38,929 nucleotides of DNA from Spirochaetes bacterium GWB1_60_80 (GCA_001829185.1 MIAR01000047.1:1-38929); one strand, 5' to 3'. Shown: positions 31,743-38,929, numbered from the stretch's first letter. The notes: generated from the sequence alone by a model not told the origin. A program made the numbers and translations.

Positions 31743-33416
31743 ATGCTTGATACTACTGACGATCCGCGCGACGTCATTCTGGAGCGGGTTTTCCCGAACC
31801 TCCGCTATGGTGGCGATCCCGATATCGAACGCTATTTCGAATTACGTGGCGCCAACCGGACTGTCGACGCCTTGTCGGTCTATCAATTCCGCTTGGTGCC
31901 GCGCTATCCGGACCAGGCCAAGCGCATTATTCTGCTCCGCCTCTACCGTCAGCACTCGCCGCAATTCGCCGCCTACCTCAAAGGGCTACTCTACGAACGG
32001 GCCGACGAACTGATCAGCCAACTCCGGAAAAACATCGACGCCCTGGTCGCCAGAATCGCCACGGTAAACATGCGCGACACCTACGCCGTACTCAAAGCCA
32101 TTGAGAACACCTCCCGCCTTCTGCCAGACGACCAGGACAAGGCGCGCGACTTTGCCCATACCTACCACGATTATGCCGCCATCCTTGGCTACCGCAAAGC
32201 CGAGATGAGTCGCCTCTGTTACCTGCTCGACGAGTTCTACAGCCAGACCAGCGCCGCAGCGACGCAGTCAACCGACTTCTTGGCTATGAGCCAGGCCACG
32301 GCTGACCAGGCCCGCCAGCAGGAAGAAGATCAGAGCAAAAAAAACTTCTTTGATCTGTCACGTATCAATTTTGACGAAAGCGACGTGCGACGCATCGAGA
32401 TTCCCGCCCACCTGGAGCGGAACGAAGACATTGCCCTAGCCTACTGCTACAAGTACTGGCTCAGGATAGGCGACCCGGCCTTCGAGCGCATCATCTGGCT
32501 GTACGCGCGCAAGTACGAAACCAGGCACTATGACATCTTCCGCACCATCAAAATCTGCCGGCTGCGCAAATACAGCGACGATGAAATCCTGACCATGGTG
32601 ACCAACTGCGTCAACACGGAGTATTCTTACACCGTGCAGGGCGACATTTATATGCAGAACACCTGGAAGCGGCTGAAAGCCAATCTGTACGCCAGCCTGA
32701 AACCCGCGCCGCCAGCGCCCCTCGCGGATCAAGCGCCGAGCCAGCCATCAAACGGCGCCGCGCCTGCCGCCACGCCGGTCTGCGGCCAAACGGCCGCCAA
32801 GCTGGCGGCCAGCCAGCCAGCGCCAAACGCCTCGGCCAAACAGGCCAACTTCGACCCGCCAAGCTCCACCATCACAGTACAACCCAGCGCTCCGGCAAAA
32901 TCTGGCCAGCGCGCTCGCCGCGTCGCATCGGTCCAACCGTCCGAGACCCCTCCCGGCCGGCGCGCCAGCCTGGCGAAAACAACAAGCCAGGCGCCGGCGG
33001 GCACCGTCCTCAAACCCGTCCGCCAACGGCGTGGTGGCACCGTGAACCGGCTGGCCGCCCGAAAAAGCCTGGTCTCCGCTTCGCTGCCGGCCCCCGTCGC
33101 CGGCGGCTCAATCTCCGATTATGTCAAACGCTTGTCCGGCCGCGGCTATGACGTCTACCGCGACCTGTTCCTAGCCAGGCTGCGCGTCGTCATACGCGAT
33201 GAACTGCTTAAACGCCGAACCAGGGCCGGCGGCCTATTCGACGAAAGCATCAACGAGGCGGAGAACGTCACCTACGAATTCATGGAAAAAAATTATAACA
33301 ACAGTTACATGGACTGGACCGGATCGCCGGCACGCCACAAATTGGACGAAATCGGCTACCGATTGGAGAATCTCGACCGCATCATCGAAAAGTGCTATGG
33401 CAAGATCAACAATTGA
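31743..33416 (+). CDS. Large conserved-type hypothetical protein
   Basis: A 557-residue soluble protein of unknown function. A helical N-terminal block (about 1-325) has motifs such as RVFPNLRYGGDPDIERYFELRG, IILLRLYRQHSPQFAAYLKGLL and ERIIWLYARKYETRHYDIFRTIKICRLRKYSDDEI. A Pro/Ala/Gln-rich disordered linker (about 326-450) follows, then a C-terminal helical block (about 455-557) with SDYVKRLSGRGYDVYRDLFLARLRVVIRDELLKRRT and YNNSYMDWTGSPARHKLDEIGYRLENLDRIIEKCYGKI. There is no signal peptide or membrane helix. It reads like a lineage-restricted spirochaetal protein. Its stop is 16 bases from that of recR on the other strand. A role as a scaffold or structural protein is only a guess. Confidence 0.85.
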   Translation: MLDTTDDPRDVILERVFPNLRYGGDPDIERYFELRGANRTVDALSVYQFRLVPRYPDQAKRIILLRLYRQHSPQFAAYLKGLLYERADELISQLRKNIDALVARIATVNMRDTYAVLKAIENTSRLLPDDQDKARDFAHTYHDYAAILGYRKAEMSRLCYLLDEFYSQTSAAATQSTDFLAMSQATADQARQQEEDQSKKNFFDLSRINFDESDVRRIEIPAHLERNEDIALAYCYKYWLRIGDPAFERIIWLYARKYETRHYDIFRTIKICRLRKYSDDEILTMVTNCVNTEYSYTVQGDIYMQNTWKRLKANLYASLKPAPPAPLADQAPSQPSNGAAPAATPVCGQTAAKLAASQPAPNASAKQANFDPPSSTITVQPSAPAKSGQRARRVASVQPSETPPGRRASLAKTTSQAPAGTVLKPVRQRRGGTVNRLAARKSLVSASLPAPVAGGSISDYVKRLSGRGYDVYRDLFLARLRVVIRDELLKRRTRAGGLFDESINEAENVTYEFMEKNYNNSYMDWTGSPARHKLDEIGYRLENLDRIIEKCYGKINN

Positions 33417-33432
33417 CGAGATTGGCCGTCTA

Positions 33433-34020
33433 TTATAGAGCGGTGCGGCCGCGGAAGGAACGGGCCAGGGTCAGCTTGTCGGCGTACTCTAGGTCGCCGC
33501 CCACCGGCATGCCGGTGGCCAGCCGACTGACGCCAACGCCGGTATCCTCAAGCACCTTCTTGATATAGAGAGCGGTGGTGTCGCCTTCCACCGTCGGATT
33601 AGTGGCTAGCACCACCTCGCGCACCCCCAGCTCCAGCACCCGGGCATGCAGCCGGTCCAGACGCAAGGCCTCCGGGCCAATCCCATCCAGGGGCGAAATC
33701 AGACCGCCGAGGACATGGTACAAGCCCTGGTATTCCCGCGAGGCCTCGATGGTCAGCACGTCCTGCGGCTGTTCCACTACGCACAGTTGCTGCCGATCCC
33801 GCGACGGCGAAGAGCAGACTATACAGACCGACCCTTCGGCATAGCTGCCGCAGCGCTCGCAGAAGCGGACGGCATCCTTGATTCCCGCGATGGAACTGGC
33901 CAGCAAGCCGGCGAAATGACCATCGCCCTTGAGCAGGAAGAACGCCATCCGCGACGCGCTCTTTTTACCGACGCCAGGCAGTCGCGCCAGCAAATTTACC
34001 AGATCATCGAGCGCTTTCAT
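33433..34020 (-). CDS. recR: Recombination mediator RecR
   Basis: A 195-residue DNA-repair protein that, with RecO/RecF, loads RecA at gaps. Helix-hairpin-helix at the N-terminus (LARLPGVGKKSASRMAF), a Cys4 zinc finger (FCERCGSYAEGSVCIVC), a Toprim domain (LCVVEQPQDVLTIE through VVLATNPTVEGDTTA) and the conserved end (SRLATGMPVGGDLEYADKLTLARSFRGR). The start ATG at 34020 overlaps the ybaB stop codon, so it is translationally coupled as the last gene of dnaX-ybaB-recR, an order shared by many bacteria. Confidence 0.97.
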   Translation of the reverse strand: MKALDDLVNLLARLPGVGKKSASRMAFFLLKGDGHFAGLLASSIAGIKDAVRFCERCGSYAEGSVCIVCSSPSRDRQQLCVVEQPQDVLTIEASREYQGLYHVLGGLISPLDGIGPEALRLDRLHARVLELGVREVVLATNPTVEGDTTALYIKKVLEDTGVGVSRLATGMPVGGDLEYADKLTLARSFRGRTAL

Positions 34021-34355
34021 GTTCCAAGGCCGCTACCATCACCAAAGGGATTCATGCCGCCCAAGCCGGCGCTCTTGGCCACTTCGCCCTGCAACGCCTG
34101 CTTGATCTTCGAGGAAGCGTCATTGTAGGCCGCTCGAACCAAGTCTTGCAGGATGACAACATCCTGGGGGTCCACCACCTCCGGCGCAATCTCGACGGCC
34201 AGCATCTCCATCGCCCCGTTGATGGTCACGCATACCATGCCACCGCCAGCGCTGCCCTTGGCGGTAACCGAGGCCACCTTCTGCTGCATCTCGGCAGCCT
34301 GGCGGGCGAAAGCCTGCGGGTCCTTGAGCATCTTCATTATGCTGTTCAAATCCAT
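34017..34355 (-). CDS. ybaB: YbaB/EbfC nucleoid-associated protein
   Basis: A 112-residue DNA-binding protein that forms a tweezer-like dimer. Typical sequence: MDLNSIMKMLKDPQAFARQAAEMQQKV, then VTAKGSAGGGMVCVTINGAMEMLAVEI and a C-terminal helix (LVRAAYNDASSKIKQALQGEVAK). It has a strong AAGGAG ribosome site and lies 30 bases after dnaX. In Borrelia, EbfC is a global nucleoid protein; a similar role here is inferred. Confidence 0.95.
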   Translation of the reverse strand: MDLNSIMKMLKDPQAFARQAAEMQQKVASVTAKGSAGGGMVCVTINGAMEMLAVEIAPEVVDPQDVVILQDLVRAAYNDASSKIKQALQGEVAKSAGLGGMNPFGDGSGLGT

Positions 34356-34385
34356 GCTATTCTCCTTAAGTCCGGCCAGCGTCGC

Positions 34386-36197
34386 TCAACCCTCGCCGAT
34401 TCTCTTGCCGCGGAATACCCGCTCCACAATGGCGGCGGAATCCGGCAAGACCCCAGTATCCTGTACCGATTCCACGGCGTCAAAATTGTCATCGTCATCG
34501 TCGCCGTCGTCATCCGCCGCCTGTACTTGGATAACGGGAGTGGCGCTTTCGGGCACTTGTAAATCAATGCGTAAGGCCCGCCCCGAAAGCTCGGTGGCCT
34601 TCCTGGCCAACAGGTTGTTTTCAGCCAAAATGGTATTGCCGTCGTAGGCGTTGGCGCAGTTTATGCGCAGGCGATCATCCAGGACGCGCCAGCTTGTCGA
34701 ACGTTCCAGGCTGGACGATAACACCAGACGCTTCTTGGCCAACAACGCCACTAGCTTTTCTTTCAGCCAGCCAGCGTCCTCGCCGTCGCCATCAACACCT
34801 GCCCCGGCCGGCGCAGCGCCAGCCGCCAGCGTCGCCTCGTCTGGAGCCAGTAGCTCATCATCAGGATCAGACGCAGCCACAGCCTTTCTAGCGGCCAATG
34901 GGGCTACATCCAGATTCCCGTCCACCGGCATGCTGTCGCCAGCACCGGCGGGAATGCTATCGGGTGCATTCCGGGCCGGGCCACTCAGCCCTGGGTCATT
35001 TTTTTTTTGAGCCAGCGCCAGCAAGGCGGCGTCGGCCACCCCGGCACCGGCGCCATTCACCACCAGCGCCTTAAGTTCCCGCACCGTGCGGGCTAGCAGC
35101 GCCGGCGGCACGTAGTCGCCAATGGAACAAAGCCTGGCCACGGCCAATTCCAGCTCAAAGCGCGGATTGACGCTATAGCGCATGTTACGGTAGAGCTCAA
35201 ACAAGCCGGCCAACATACGCTCAACGCGCGGCGCATCGATAGCGGCCGTCACAGCGGCGGGGAAGGCCGTCCGCGGCGCGCCTAGCAAGGCCTCGCGCTC
35301 GACACCGCAGCTGATCAGCAATAGACCGCGCACGTAGGCCACCGCGTCGGTCACGAACTGCTCGACGGATACGCCGCTGGCGATGATGGCGTTCAGTAAC
35401 TCCAAGGCCCCAGCCCGGTCGCCGGCCACGCACAGCTCCATCAGACCGCCCAGGCGCTCTGACCCCACCAAGCCAAGCTTGTCGCGGATCTTGGCCGCAG
35501 TGATATGACCACCGGAAAAACTGGCCACTTGATCGAACAAGGTATAGGCATCGCGCAGCGAACCAGTCGCCTCGCGGGCAATCCAGAGCAAAGCATCGGA
35601 CTCGGCCTGGACGCCGAGGTCGGCAGCGGCCGACTTGAGCCGCTCCAGGATGGTCTCCAGCTGAATCAAGCGGAAGTTGAACTGCTGGCAGCGGCTTTTA
35701 ATGGTGGCCGGCACCTTGTGCAGCTCAGTCGTGGCGAAAATGAACACGATATAAGGCGGCGGTTCCTCGATAGTCTTCAGCAGCGCATTAAAAGCGCTGT
35801 TGGACAGCATGTGTACCTCATCGATAATGTAAATCTTGTACTTCGAGGCATTGGGCGGAAACAGCACTTCATCCTTGATCTGTCGGACGTTCTCCACCGA
35901 GGTGTTGGAAGCGCCGTCGATCTCGATGACATCGAGCGCCGCCCCCCGTCCGATCGATTGGCAGGAATCACACACGCCGCAAGGTTCGGCTGTCGGCCCC
36001 CGCTCGCAATTGAGCGACTTGGCCAGGATGCGGGCCGTGCTAGTCTTGCCGCAGCCGCGCGGCCCGGCAAACAGATAGGCGTGGGCGATTCGTCCCGACG
36101 CAATCGACGCCCGCAACGTCGCGGACACGAATTCCTGACCGGCTAATTCATCAAAATTGTGCGGCCGTTTCCTGGTGGCGGTAATCTCGTATGCCAT
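34386..36197 (-). CDS. dnaX: DNA polymerase III subunit tau (and probable gamma)
   Basis: A 603-residue clamp-loader subunit. Walker A GPRGCGKTST (45-54), the zinc-binding Cys cluster CERGPTAEPCGVCDSC (64-79), Walker B YIIDEVHM (123-130), sensor 1 FATTE (154-158), SRC finger (168-170), sensor 2 GSLRDA (212-217). The clamp-loader domain III ends around residue 370. A run of ten A in the coding strand (34999-35008) covers codons 397-400 (Q-K-K-N). A one-base gain gives QKKK and stop; a one-base loss gives QKKMTQG and stop. So truncated gamma-like forms of about 400 residues are predicted. The C-terminal tau region ends with an Asp-rich stretch. The start at 36197 is leaderless (6 bases after TATGCT); longer frames upstream are not supported. 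Confidence 0.96.
   Translation of the reverse strand: MAYEITATRKRPHNFDELAGQEFVSATLRASIASGRIAHAYLFAGPRGCGKTSTARILAKSLNCERGPTAEPCGVCDSCQSIGRGAALDVIEIDGASNTSVENVRQIKDEVLFPPNASKYKIYIIDEVHMLSNSAFNALLKTIEEPPPYIVFIFATTELHKVPATIKSRCQQFNFRLIQLETILERLKSAAADLGVQAESDALLWIAREATGSLRDAYTLFDQVASFSGGHITAAKIRDKLGLVGSERLGGLMELCVAGDRAGALELLNAIIASGVSVEQFVTDAVAYVRGLLLISCGVEREALLGAPRTAFPAAVTAAIDAPRVERMLAGLFELYRNMRYSVNPRFELELAVARLCSIGDYVPPALLARTVRELKALVVNGAGAGVADAALLALAQKKNDPGLSGPARNAPDSIPAGAGDSMPVDGNLDVAPLAARKAVAASDPDDELLAPDEATLAAGAAPAGAGVDGDGEDAGWLKEKLVALLAKKRLVLSSSLERSTSWRVLDDRLRINCANAYDGNTILAENNLLARKATELSGRALRIDLQVPESATPVIQVQAADDDGDDDDDNFDAVESVQDTGVLPDSAAIVERVFRGKRIGEG
34999..35008 (-). promoter_or_regulatory. 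A10 slippery run in dnaX
   Basis: Ten consecutive A on the coding strand, read as CAA AAA AAA AAT. It could cause transcriptional slippage or -1 ribosomal frameshifting. Both shifted frames meet a stop within one to five codons, as in Thermus dnaX. Confidence 0.7.
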
Positions 36198-36203
36198 AAG
36201 CCC

Positions 36204-36232
36204 AGCATAGCATGGAGCGCCCAGACAGGCAA
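36204..36232 (-). promoter_or_regulatory. Promoter of dnaX (leaderless type)
   Basis: Minus strand TTGCCT (36232-36227), a 17-base spacer, TATGCT (36209-36204), six bases, ATG at 36197. Confidence 0.72.
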
Positions 36233-36259
36233 TATCACGCGGCCCGGGCGGACGCGCCC

Positions 36260-36288
36260 TTGACACGATGTGTCGTCGCCATAAAAAT
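36260..36288 (+). promoter_or_regulatory. Promoter of the YegD-like gene (leaderless type)
   Basis: A perfect TTGACA at 36260-36265, a 17-base spacer, a weak AAAAAT (36283-36288), six bases, ATG at 36295. It is back to back with the dnaX promoter. Confidence 0.6.
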
Positions 36289-36294
36289 GGGCGG

Positions 36295-37605
36295 ATGCTT
36301 GCCACCTCACCCCAACCCCCAGCCACGCTTTACGGCATCGACTTCGGCACCTCGAACACCGTAGTAACCTGTCAGACAGGCCACCAGACACGTATCCTAC
36401 CCCTCGACGACGGCGGCATCATCCCCTCGCTGCTCTATTTCGCCAAAGACCGGCCAGTCTCCATCGGCAGTAGCGCCATCCACGAGTACGGCCAAGCCCT
36501 GCACAGCCACCGCAACAGCAGCAACCTATACAGCACCTTCCGGTTCTTCCAGGCCATCAAGCTAGCCCTCAAGAACCCCGCCTTTTCAGGCACGCGCATC
36601 TTCGGCCAGTTCTGGCCAGCTGAATCACTAGCCGGACTCTTCCTGCGCGAAGTCAAGCGCCTGGCCGACGAAGCCACCGGCAGCCAGGTCGACCAGGTGG
36701 TCCTCGGCCGCCCCGTGGTGCTGGGCGCCGACCCGACAGCCGACGCCGCCCTCCAGGGACGCTTTCACAAGACCTGCCTGTTCGCCGGCTTCCGCGCCAT
36801 CGATTTCGTCTATGAACCGGTGGGCGCTATGCTCAGCGACGGTACAACCTACCAAGGCAAGGTCCTGGTCTTCGATTTCGGCGGCGGCACCCTCGATATC
36901 AGCATCGCCAGCATCGGTAACGGCCAAGTCAGCTTGCTGGCCAACGCCGGCCTCGACCTCGGCGGCTACAGCCTGAACGAAGACCTGTCGCGAGCCCGCG
37001 TCATCGGCCACTTCGGCTTCCATGGCAAGTTCCGCACTATGACCGGGCGCTATCTGGACATGCCCACCTGGATCACCGACCAGGTAGCCTCGTTCTATGC
37101 CCTGCCACTGGCCGAGTTGGCTAAAACCCGCAACGCCATCAAGGACCTCATCCCCGAGGCCAGGGCGGCCGACAAGCCAAAACTGAAAGGGCTACTTGAG
37201 TTCATCGATTGCAACATGGCCTTTGACCTCTTTGACCGTATCGACCAGGCCAAGATCAGACTATCCGACAGCCAAACCACAGCCATCGAGTTTGCCGTAC
37301 CGCCCTTCGTCCAGCTAGCCGAAAGCGTCAGCCGCCCGGCCTTCGAGAGCATGATCGCTCCCCGGGTGGGGGCCGCCCGCAGCCTGATCCTGGCCGCGCT
37401 GTGCGAGGCCGGGCTCCAGCCAGTCGACATCGACCGGGTGGTACGAGTCGGCGGCTCCTGCCGCATACCAGCCTTCATCCGCCTACTAGAAGACCTCTTC
37501 CCCGGCCGAGTCAGCGCCGGCGAAGCCTTCACTAGCATCGCCGCCGGCCTGATCGCCGCCCGCCAACTCGGCCTGACCGTTCACGGAACAAACCCGCCGG
37601 CCTGA
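36295..37605 (+). CDS. YegD-like Hsp70-family ATPase
   Basis: A 436-residue protein consisting of the actin-like Hsp70 ATPase domain without a full substrate-binding domain. Phosphate-1 loop LYGIDFGTSNTVV (from about residue 11), VYEPVGAML, phosphate-2 loop VLVFDFGGGTLDIS, connect-type segment, and the adenosine loop RVGGSCRIPAFIRLLEDLF. Size and composition fit the YegD subgroup. The client or partner is unknown. The ATG at 36295 is chosen over 36268 because it lies 6 bases after the -10 box and the earlier ATG overlaps the promoter. The VOC gene follows after 28 bases and is probably co-transcribed. Confidence 0.92.
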   Translation: MLATSPQPPATLYGIDFGTSNTVVTCQTGHQTRILPLDDGGIIPSLLYFAKDRPVSIGSSAIHEYGQALHSHRNSSNLYSTFRFFQAIKLALKNPAFSGTRIFGQFWPAESLAGLFLREVKRLADEATGSQVDQVVLGRPVVLGADPTADAALQGRFHKTCLFAGFRAIDFVYEPVGAMLSDGTTYQGKVLVFDFGGGTLDISIASIGNGQVSLLANAGLDLGGYSLNEDLSRARVIGHFGFHGKFRTMTGRYLDMPTWITDQVASFYALPLAELAKTRNAIKDLIPEARAADKPKLKGLLEFIDCNMAFDLFDRIDQAKIRLSDSQTTAIEFAVPPFVQLAESVSRPAFESMIAPRVGAARSLILAALCEAGLQPVDIDRVVRVGGSCRIPAFIRLLEDLFPGRVSAGEAFTSIAAGLIAARQLGLTVHGTNPPA

Positions 37606-37633
37606 GGACCGGCTGATAAACAAAGGAGCACAT

Positions 37634-38041
37634 ATGGAACAAGCGATCGGCCTGGTCGCCCTGGTAATCAGGGATTATGATGAAGCACTGGCCTTCTTCG
37701 TCGGCCAGCTTGATTTCAAACTCGTCGAAGACAGCTACCAGCCGGAACAGGACAAACGCTGGGTAGTGGTAGCTCCGCCCGGGTCAAGCGGCGCAAAATT
37801 GCTCTTGGCCAGGGCCACTACGCCCGAACAAGTCGCCAGAATCGGCGACCAAACCGGTGGCCGCGTCAGCCTCTTTCTATATACCGATGATTTCTGGCGC
37901 GACCACGCCCGCTACACCGCCAATGGCATCCACTTCGTCCGTCCGCCATCAGAGGCACCCTACGGCACCGTCGCCGTCTTTGCCGACCTGTACGGCAACC
38001 GGTGGGACCTGGTCGAACTGCGCAAAACCAGCCCGAACTGA
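37634..38041 (+). CDS. VOC-family (glyoxalase/bleomycin-resistance) protein
   Basis: A 135-residue protein with the paired beta-alpha-beta-beta-beta modules of the vicinal-oxygen-chelate fold: IGLVALVIRDYDEALAFFVGQLDFKLVED at the start, LFLYTDDFWRDHARYTANGIHFVRPP in the middle, GTVAVFADLYGNRWDLVEL at the end. The late Glu (LVEL) is a usual metal ligand. Members include glyoxalase I, dioxygenases and antibiotic-binding proteins; which applies cannot be told. AAGGAG lies 7 bases before the start. Confidence 0.92.
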   Translation: MEQAIGLVALVIRDYDEALAFFVGQLDFKLVEDSYQPEQDKRWVVVAPPGSSGAKLLLARATTPEQVARIGDQTGGRVSLFLYTDDFWRDHARYTANGIHFVRPPSEAPYGTVAVFADLYGNRWDLVELRKTSPN

Positions 38042-38182
38042 CGACCGACGGCGCAACCATTACCCACTCGCTGTGAAACAGAAATGTATCACGGGTCTAA
38101 AAATGGTCGTCAGGACCACAATTTGCTAAGAATTGATCATATAAGTTGCAATGGTAATGACCGAATCGATCAGATACGATAC
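38042..38182. other. Short AT-richer intergenic stretch
   Basis: About 140 bases between the VOC stop and the convergent lipoprotein gene. Lower GC than the neighbouring genes; no gene, clear terminator or RNA recognised. Confidence 0.4.
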
Positions 38183-38470
38183 TTAACTTCGGGCAAGAAC
38201 CTTGACGGTAAAAACAACTAGCTTGTCCAGCAGGATTTCCAGCGCCTCCGTGCTGACAGCCATTTGACTGGCTGCTGGATCGCTTCGATCCAGTGTGTAG
38301 CGAATATCAGCCTGATCCAGCTGGTAGCTAACCGTATTGCAAACAACGAGAGGTGCGGAATGTATACCACTCACCGGATCCAGTTCAGGCCAGGGCAGTT
38401 CGCTATTTGGACATGAAAGAATCGTACCCGCCAAAAATAAAACCAGAAACACAGTAATGGACCTACGCAG
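38183..38470 (-). CDS. Small lipoprotein with a chitobiase-C-terminal-like domain
   Basis: About 95 residues. The sequence RRSITVFLVLFLAGTILSC is an ideal lipoprotein signal (two Arg, hydrophobic core, lipobox). The mature part, with DPVSGIHSAPLVV, QADIRYTLDRSDP and a closing strand VFTVKVLA, matches the small immunoglobulin-like domain known from chitobiase C-termini, which often appears in repeats in surface proteins. No ATG, GTG or TTG precedes the signal at a sensible place. CTG at 38470 lies 5-6 bases after AGGAGA, so a rare CTG start is proposed; a TTG at 38521 would add 17 residues that do not fit a signal peptide. It may alternatively be a remnant of a larger gene. Confidence 0.6.
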   Translation of the reverse strand: MRRSITVFLVLFLAGTILSCPNSELPWPELDPVSGIHSAPLVVCNTVSYQLDQADIRYTLDRSDPAASQMAVSTEALEILLDKLVVFTVKVLARS

Positions 38471-38708
38471 ATTCTCTCCTGATCCGTGGAGTGCTACAGA
38501 CACCGCGCTCCCCCATAGCAACGATTTTCGCCGCTGGCGCGATTAGATGCAAGGCACGCCCCCTCAAGAAAGCACAGGCGTGCTAGGCTGACTTTTCGCA
38601 TCTATGCCAAAAGCCAGCCATGATAGCGGAGCCGTACTTCGCTACCGTTCCATACACCTGCCTTCCTGGCAGGACAACATAGCCACCCAGCACGTCGCAC
38701 ATTTCCTC

Positions 38709-38747
38709 GCAGCTTTTTGAAAAACTCGACGCTTTTCAAAAAGCTGC
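38709..38747. repeat. Perfect 15-bp inverted repeat
   Basis: GCAGCTTTTTGAAAA (38709-38723) and its exact reverse complement (38733-38747), separated by 9 bases. Confidence 0.85.
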
Positions 38748-38802
38748 AGTGCAATTCCTCAAATACCTTACGGTTTTCCGCGTAATTGCTAAATCTTTGG
38801 TA

Positions 38803-38834
38803 TGTTGAAAAAGCCGCGATCGGCTTTTTCAACA
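38803..38834. repeat. Perfect 14-bp inverted repeat
   Basis: TGTTGAAAAAGCCG (38803-38816) and its reverse complement (38821-38834) around CGAT. It shares the AAAAAGC/GCTTTTT core with the first palindrome. Confidence 0.85.
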
Positions 38835-38912
38835 GCCGATTAGTAAGCGCTACCATCACCCCATCTAGCCAATTTAAAATTTCAGGGTAGGCTTCGCTCA
38901 GGAGGCTCCCGC

Positions 38913-38929
38913 ATGAGAACGAAACAAGA
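38913..38929 (+). CDS. Start of a gene running off the window
   Basis: ATG at 38913 preceded by AGGAGG at a proper distance (8 bases). Only five codons (MRTKQ) are visible, so no product can be named. It could also be a short leader. Confidence 0.4.

Larger units (their letters stand above)
38471..38912. other. Gene-free region with strong palindromes
   Basis: About 440 bases without a credible gene. An 85-codon open frame on the minus strand (38859-38602) runs through both palindromes below and has no ribosome site or recognisable product, so it is not annotated. The promoter of the next plus-strand gene should lie near its right end (TAAAAT at 38875-38880 is a possible -10). Confidence 0.5.

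Noticed and set aside
38602-38859. 85-codon open frame on the minus strand
   Set aside because: Runs through two perfect palindromes, has no ribosome site and no recognisable domain; more likely chance.

Overview
The window is a GC-rich bacterial chromosome segment, most probably from a spirochaete (Treponemataceae-like or a related high-GC lineage; I cannot name the genus). The main evidence is a short FlaB-type periplasmic flagellin behind a near-perfect sigma-28 promoter, a fused AroD-AroE enzyme, a MurA with Asp in place of the catalytic Cys, a DUF4015 putative glycoside hydrolase, an ATPase-like/HDOD fusion and several hypotheticals of a spirochaetal type. I saw no rRNA, CRISPR array, insertion sequence or prophage. 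Only one tRNA gene is present. Most of the window is ordinary chromosome with densely packed small operons and many divergent gene pairs.

Layout. 0-2.6 kb (minus strand): exported hypothetical, aroDE and a C-terminally broken OsmC-like gene. 2.7 kb: tRNA-Leu(CAA) with a strong terminator. 3.0-5.2 kb (minus): exported putative glycoside hydrolase. 5.4-7.3 kb (plus): a protein resembling the uracil-DNA glycosylase fold, then a DbpA-type RNA-binding protein with long low-complexity arms. 7.4-13.8 kb: membrane protein, MBL-fold hydrolase, ApbE flavinyltransferase, membrane protein, PAS-GGDEF-EAL protein and D,D-carboxypeptidase lipoprotein. 13.9-18.6 kb: sodium:solute symporter, HDOD protein, and an NtrC-like AAA+ protein that has lost most of its signalling residues. 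18.7-20.8 kb: exported hypothetical, TrmJ-like methyltransferase and an SDR. 21.0-23.6 kb: STAS/zinc-ribbon protein, then a YbjN-like/PspA/pseudo-receiver regulator operon. 23.6-23.9 kb: an AT-rich gap with DnaA-box sequences. 23.9-26.3 kb: two membrane proteins, the second with LptF/G-like topology around TPR-like repeats. 26.3-30.3 kb: murA, fhs and a TatD-like hydrolase. 30.4-33.4 kb: flaB and a large conserved hypothetical. 33.4-36.2 kb (minus): the dnaX-ybaB-recR operon. 36.3-38.9 kb: YegD-like Hsp70, VOC protein, a small lipoprotein, strong palindromes and the first codons of another gene.

Two cross-cutting signals stand out. First, about eleven genes, mostly first in their transcription unit, have no Shine-Dalgarno sequence. 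Instead they have a TTGnnn-17-TAnnnT-like promoter whose -10 box ends 6 to 8 bases before the ATG, so the mRNA should start at or almost at the start codon (leaderless). Downstream genes and others such as fhs, flaB, pspA and ybaB have good Shine-Dalgarno sequences. Second, dnaX contains a run of ten A residues just after the clamp-loader ATPase region, and both alternative frames terminate within a few codons. That is the arrangement expected for tau/gamma production by slippage.

All functional names rest on reading motifs in translated sequence; no database search was possible. Promoter, regulatory and origin calls are sequence matches only.
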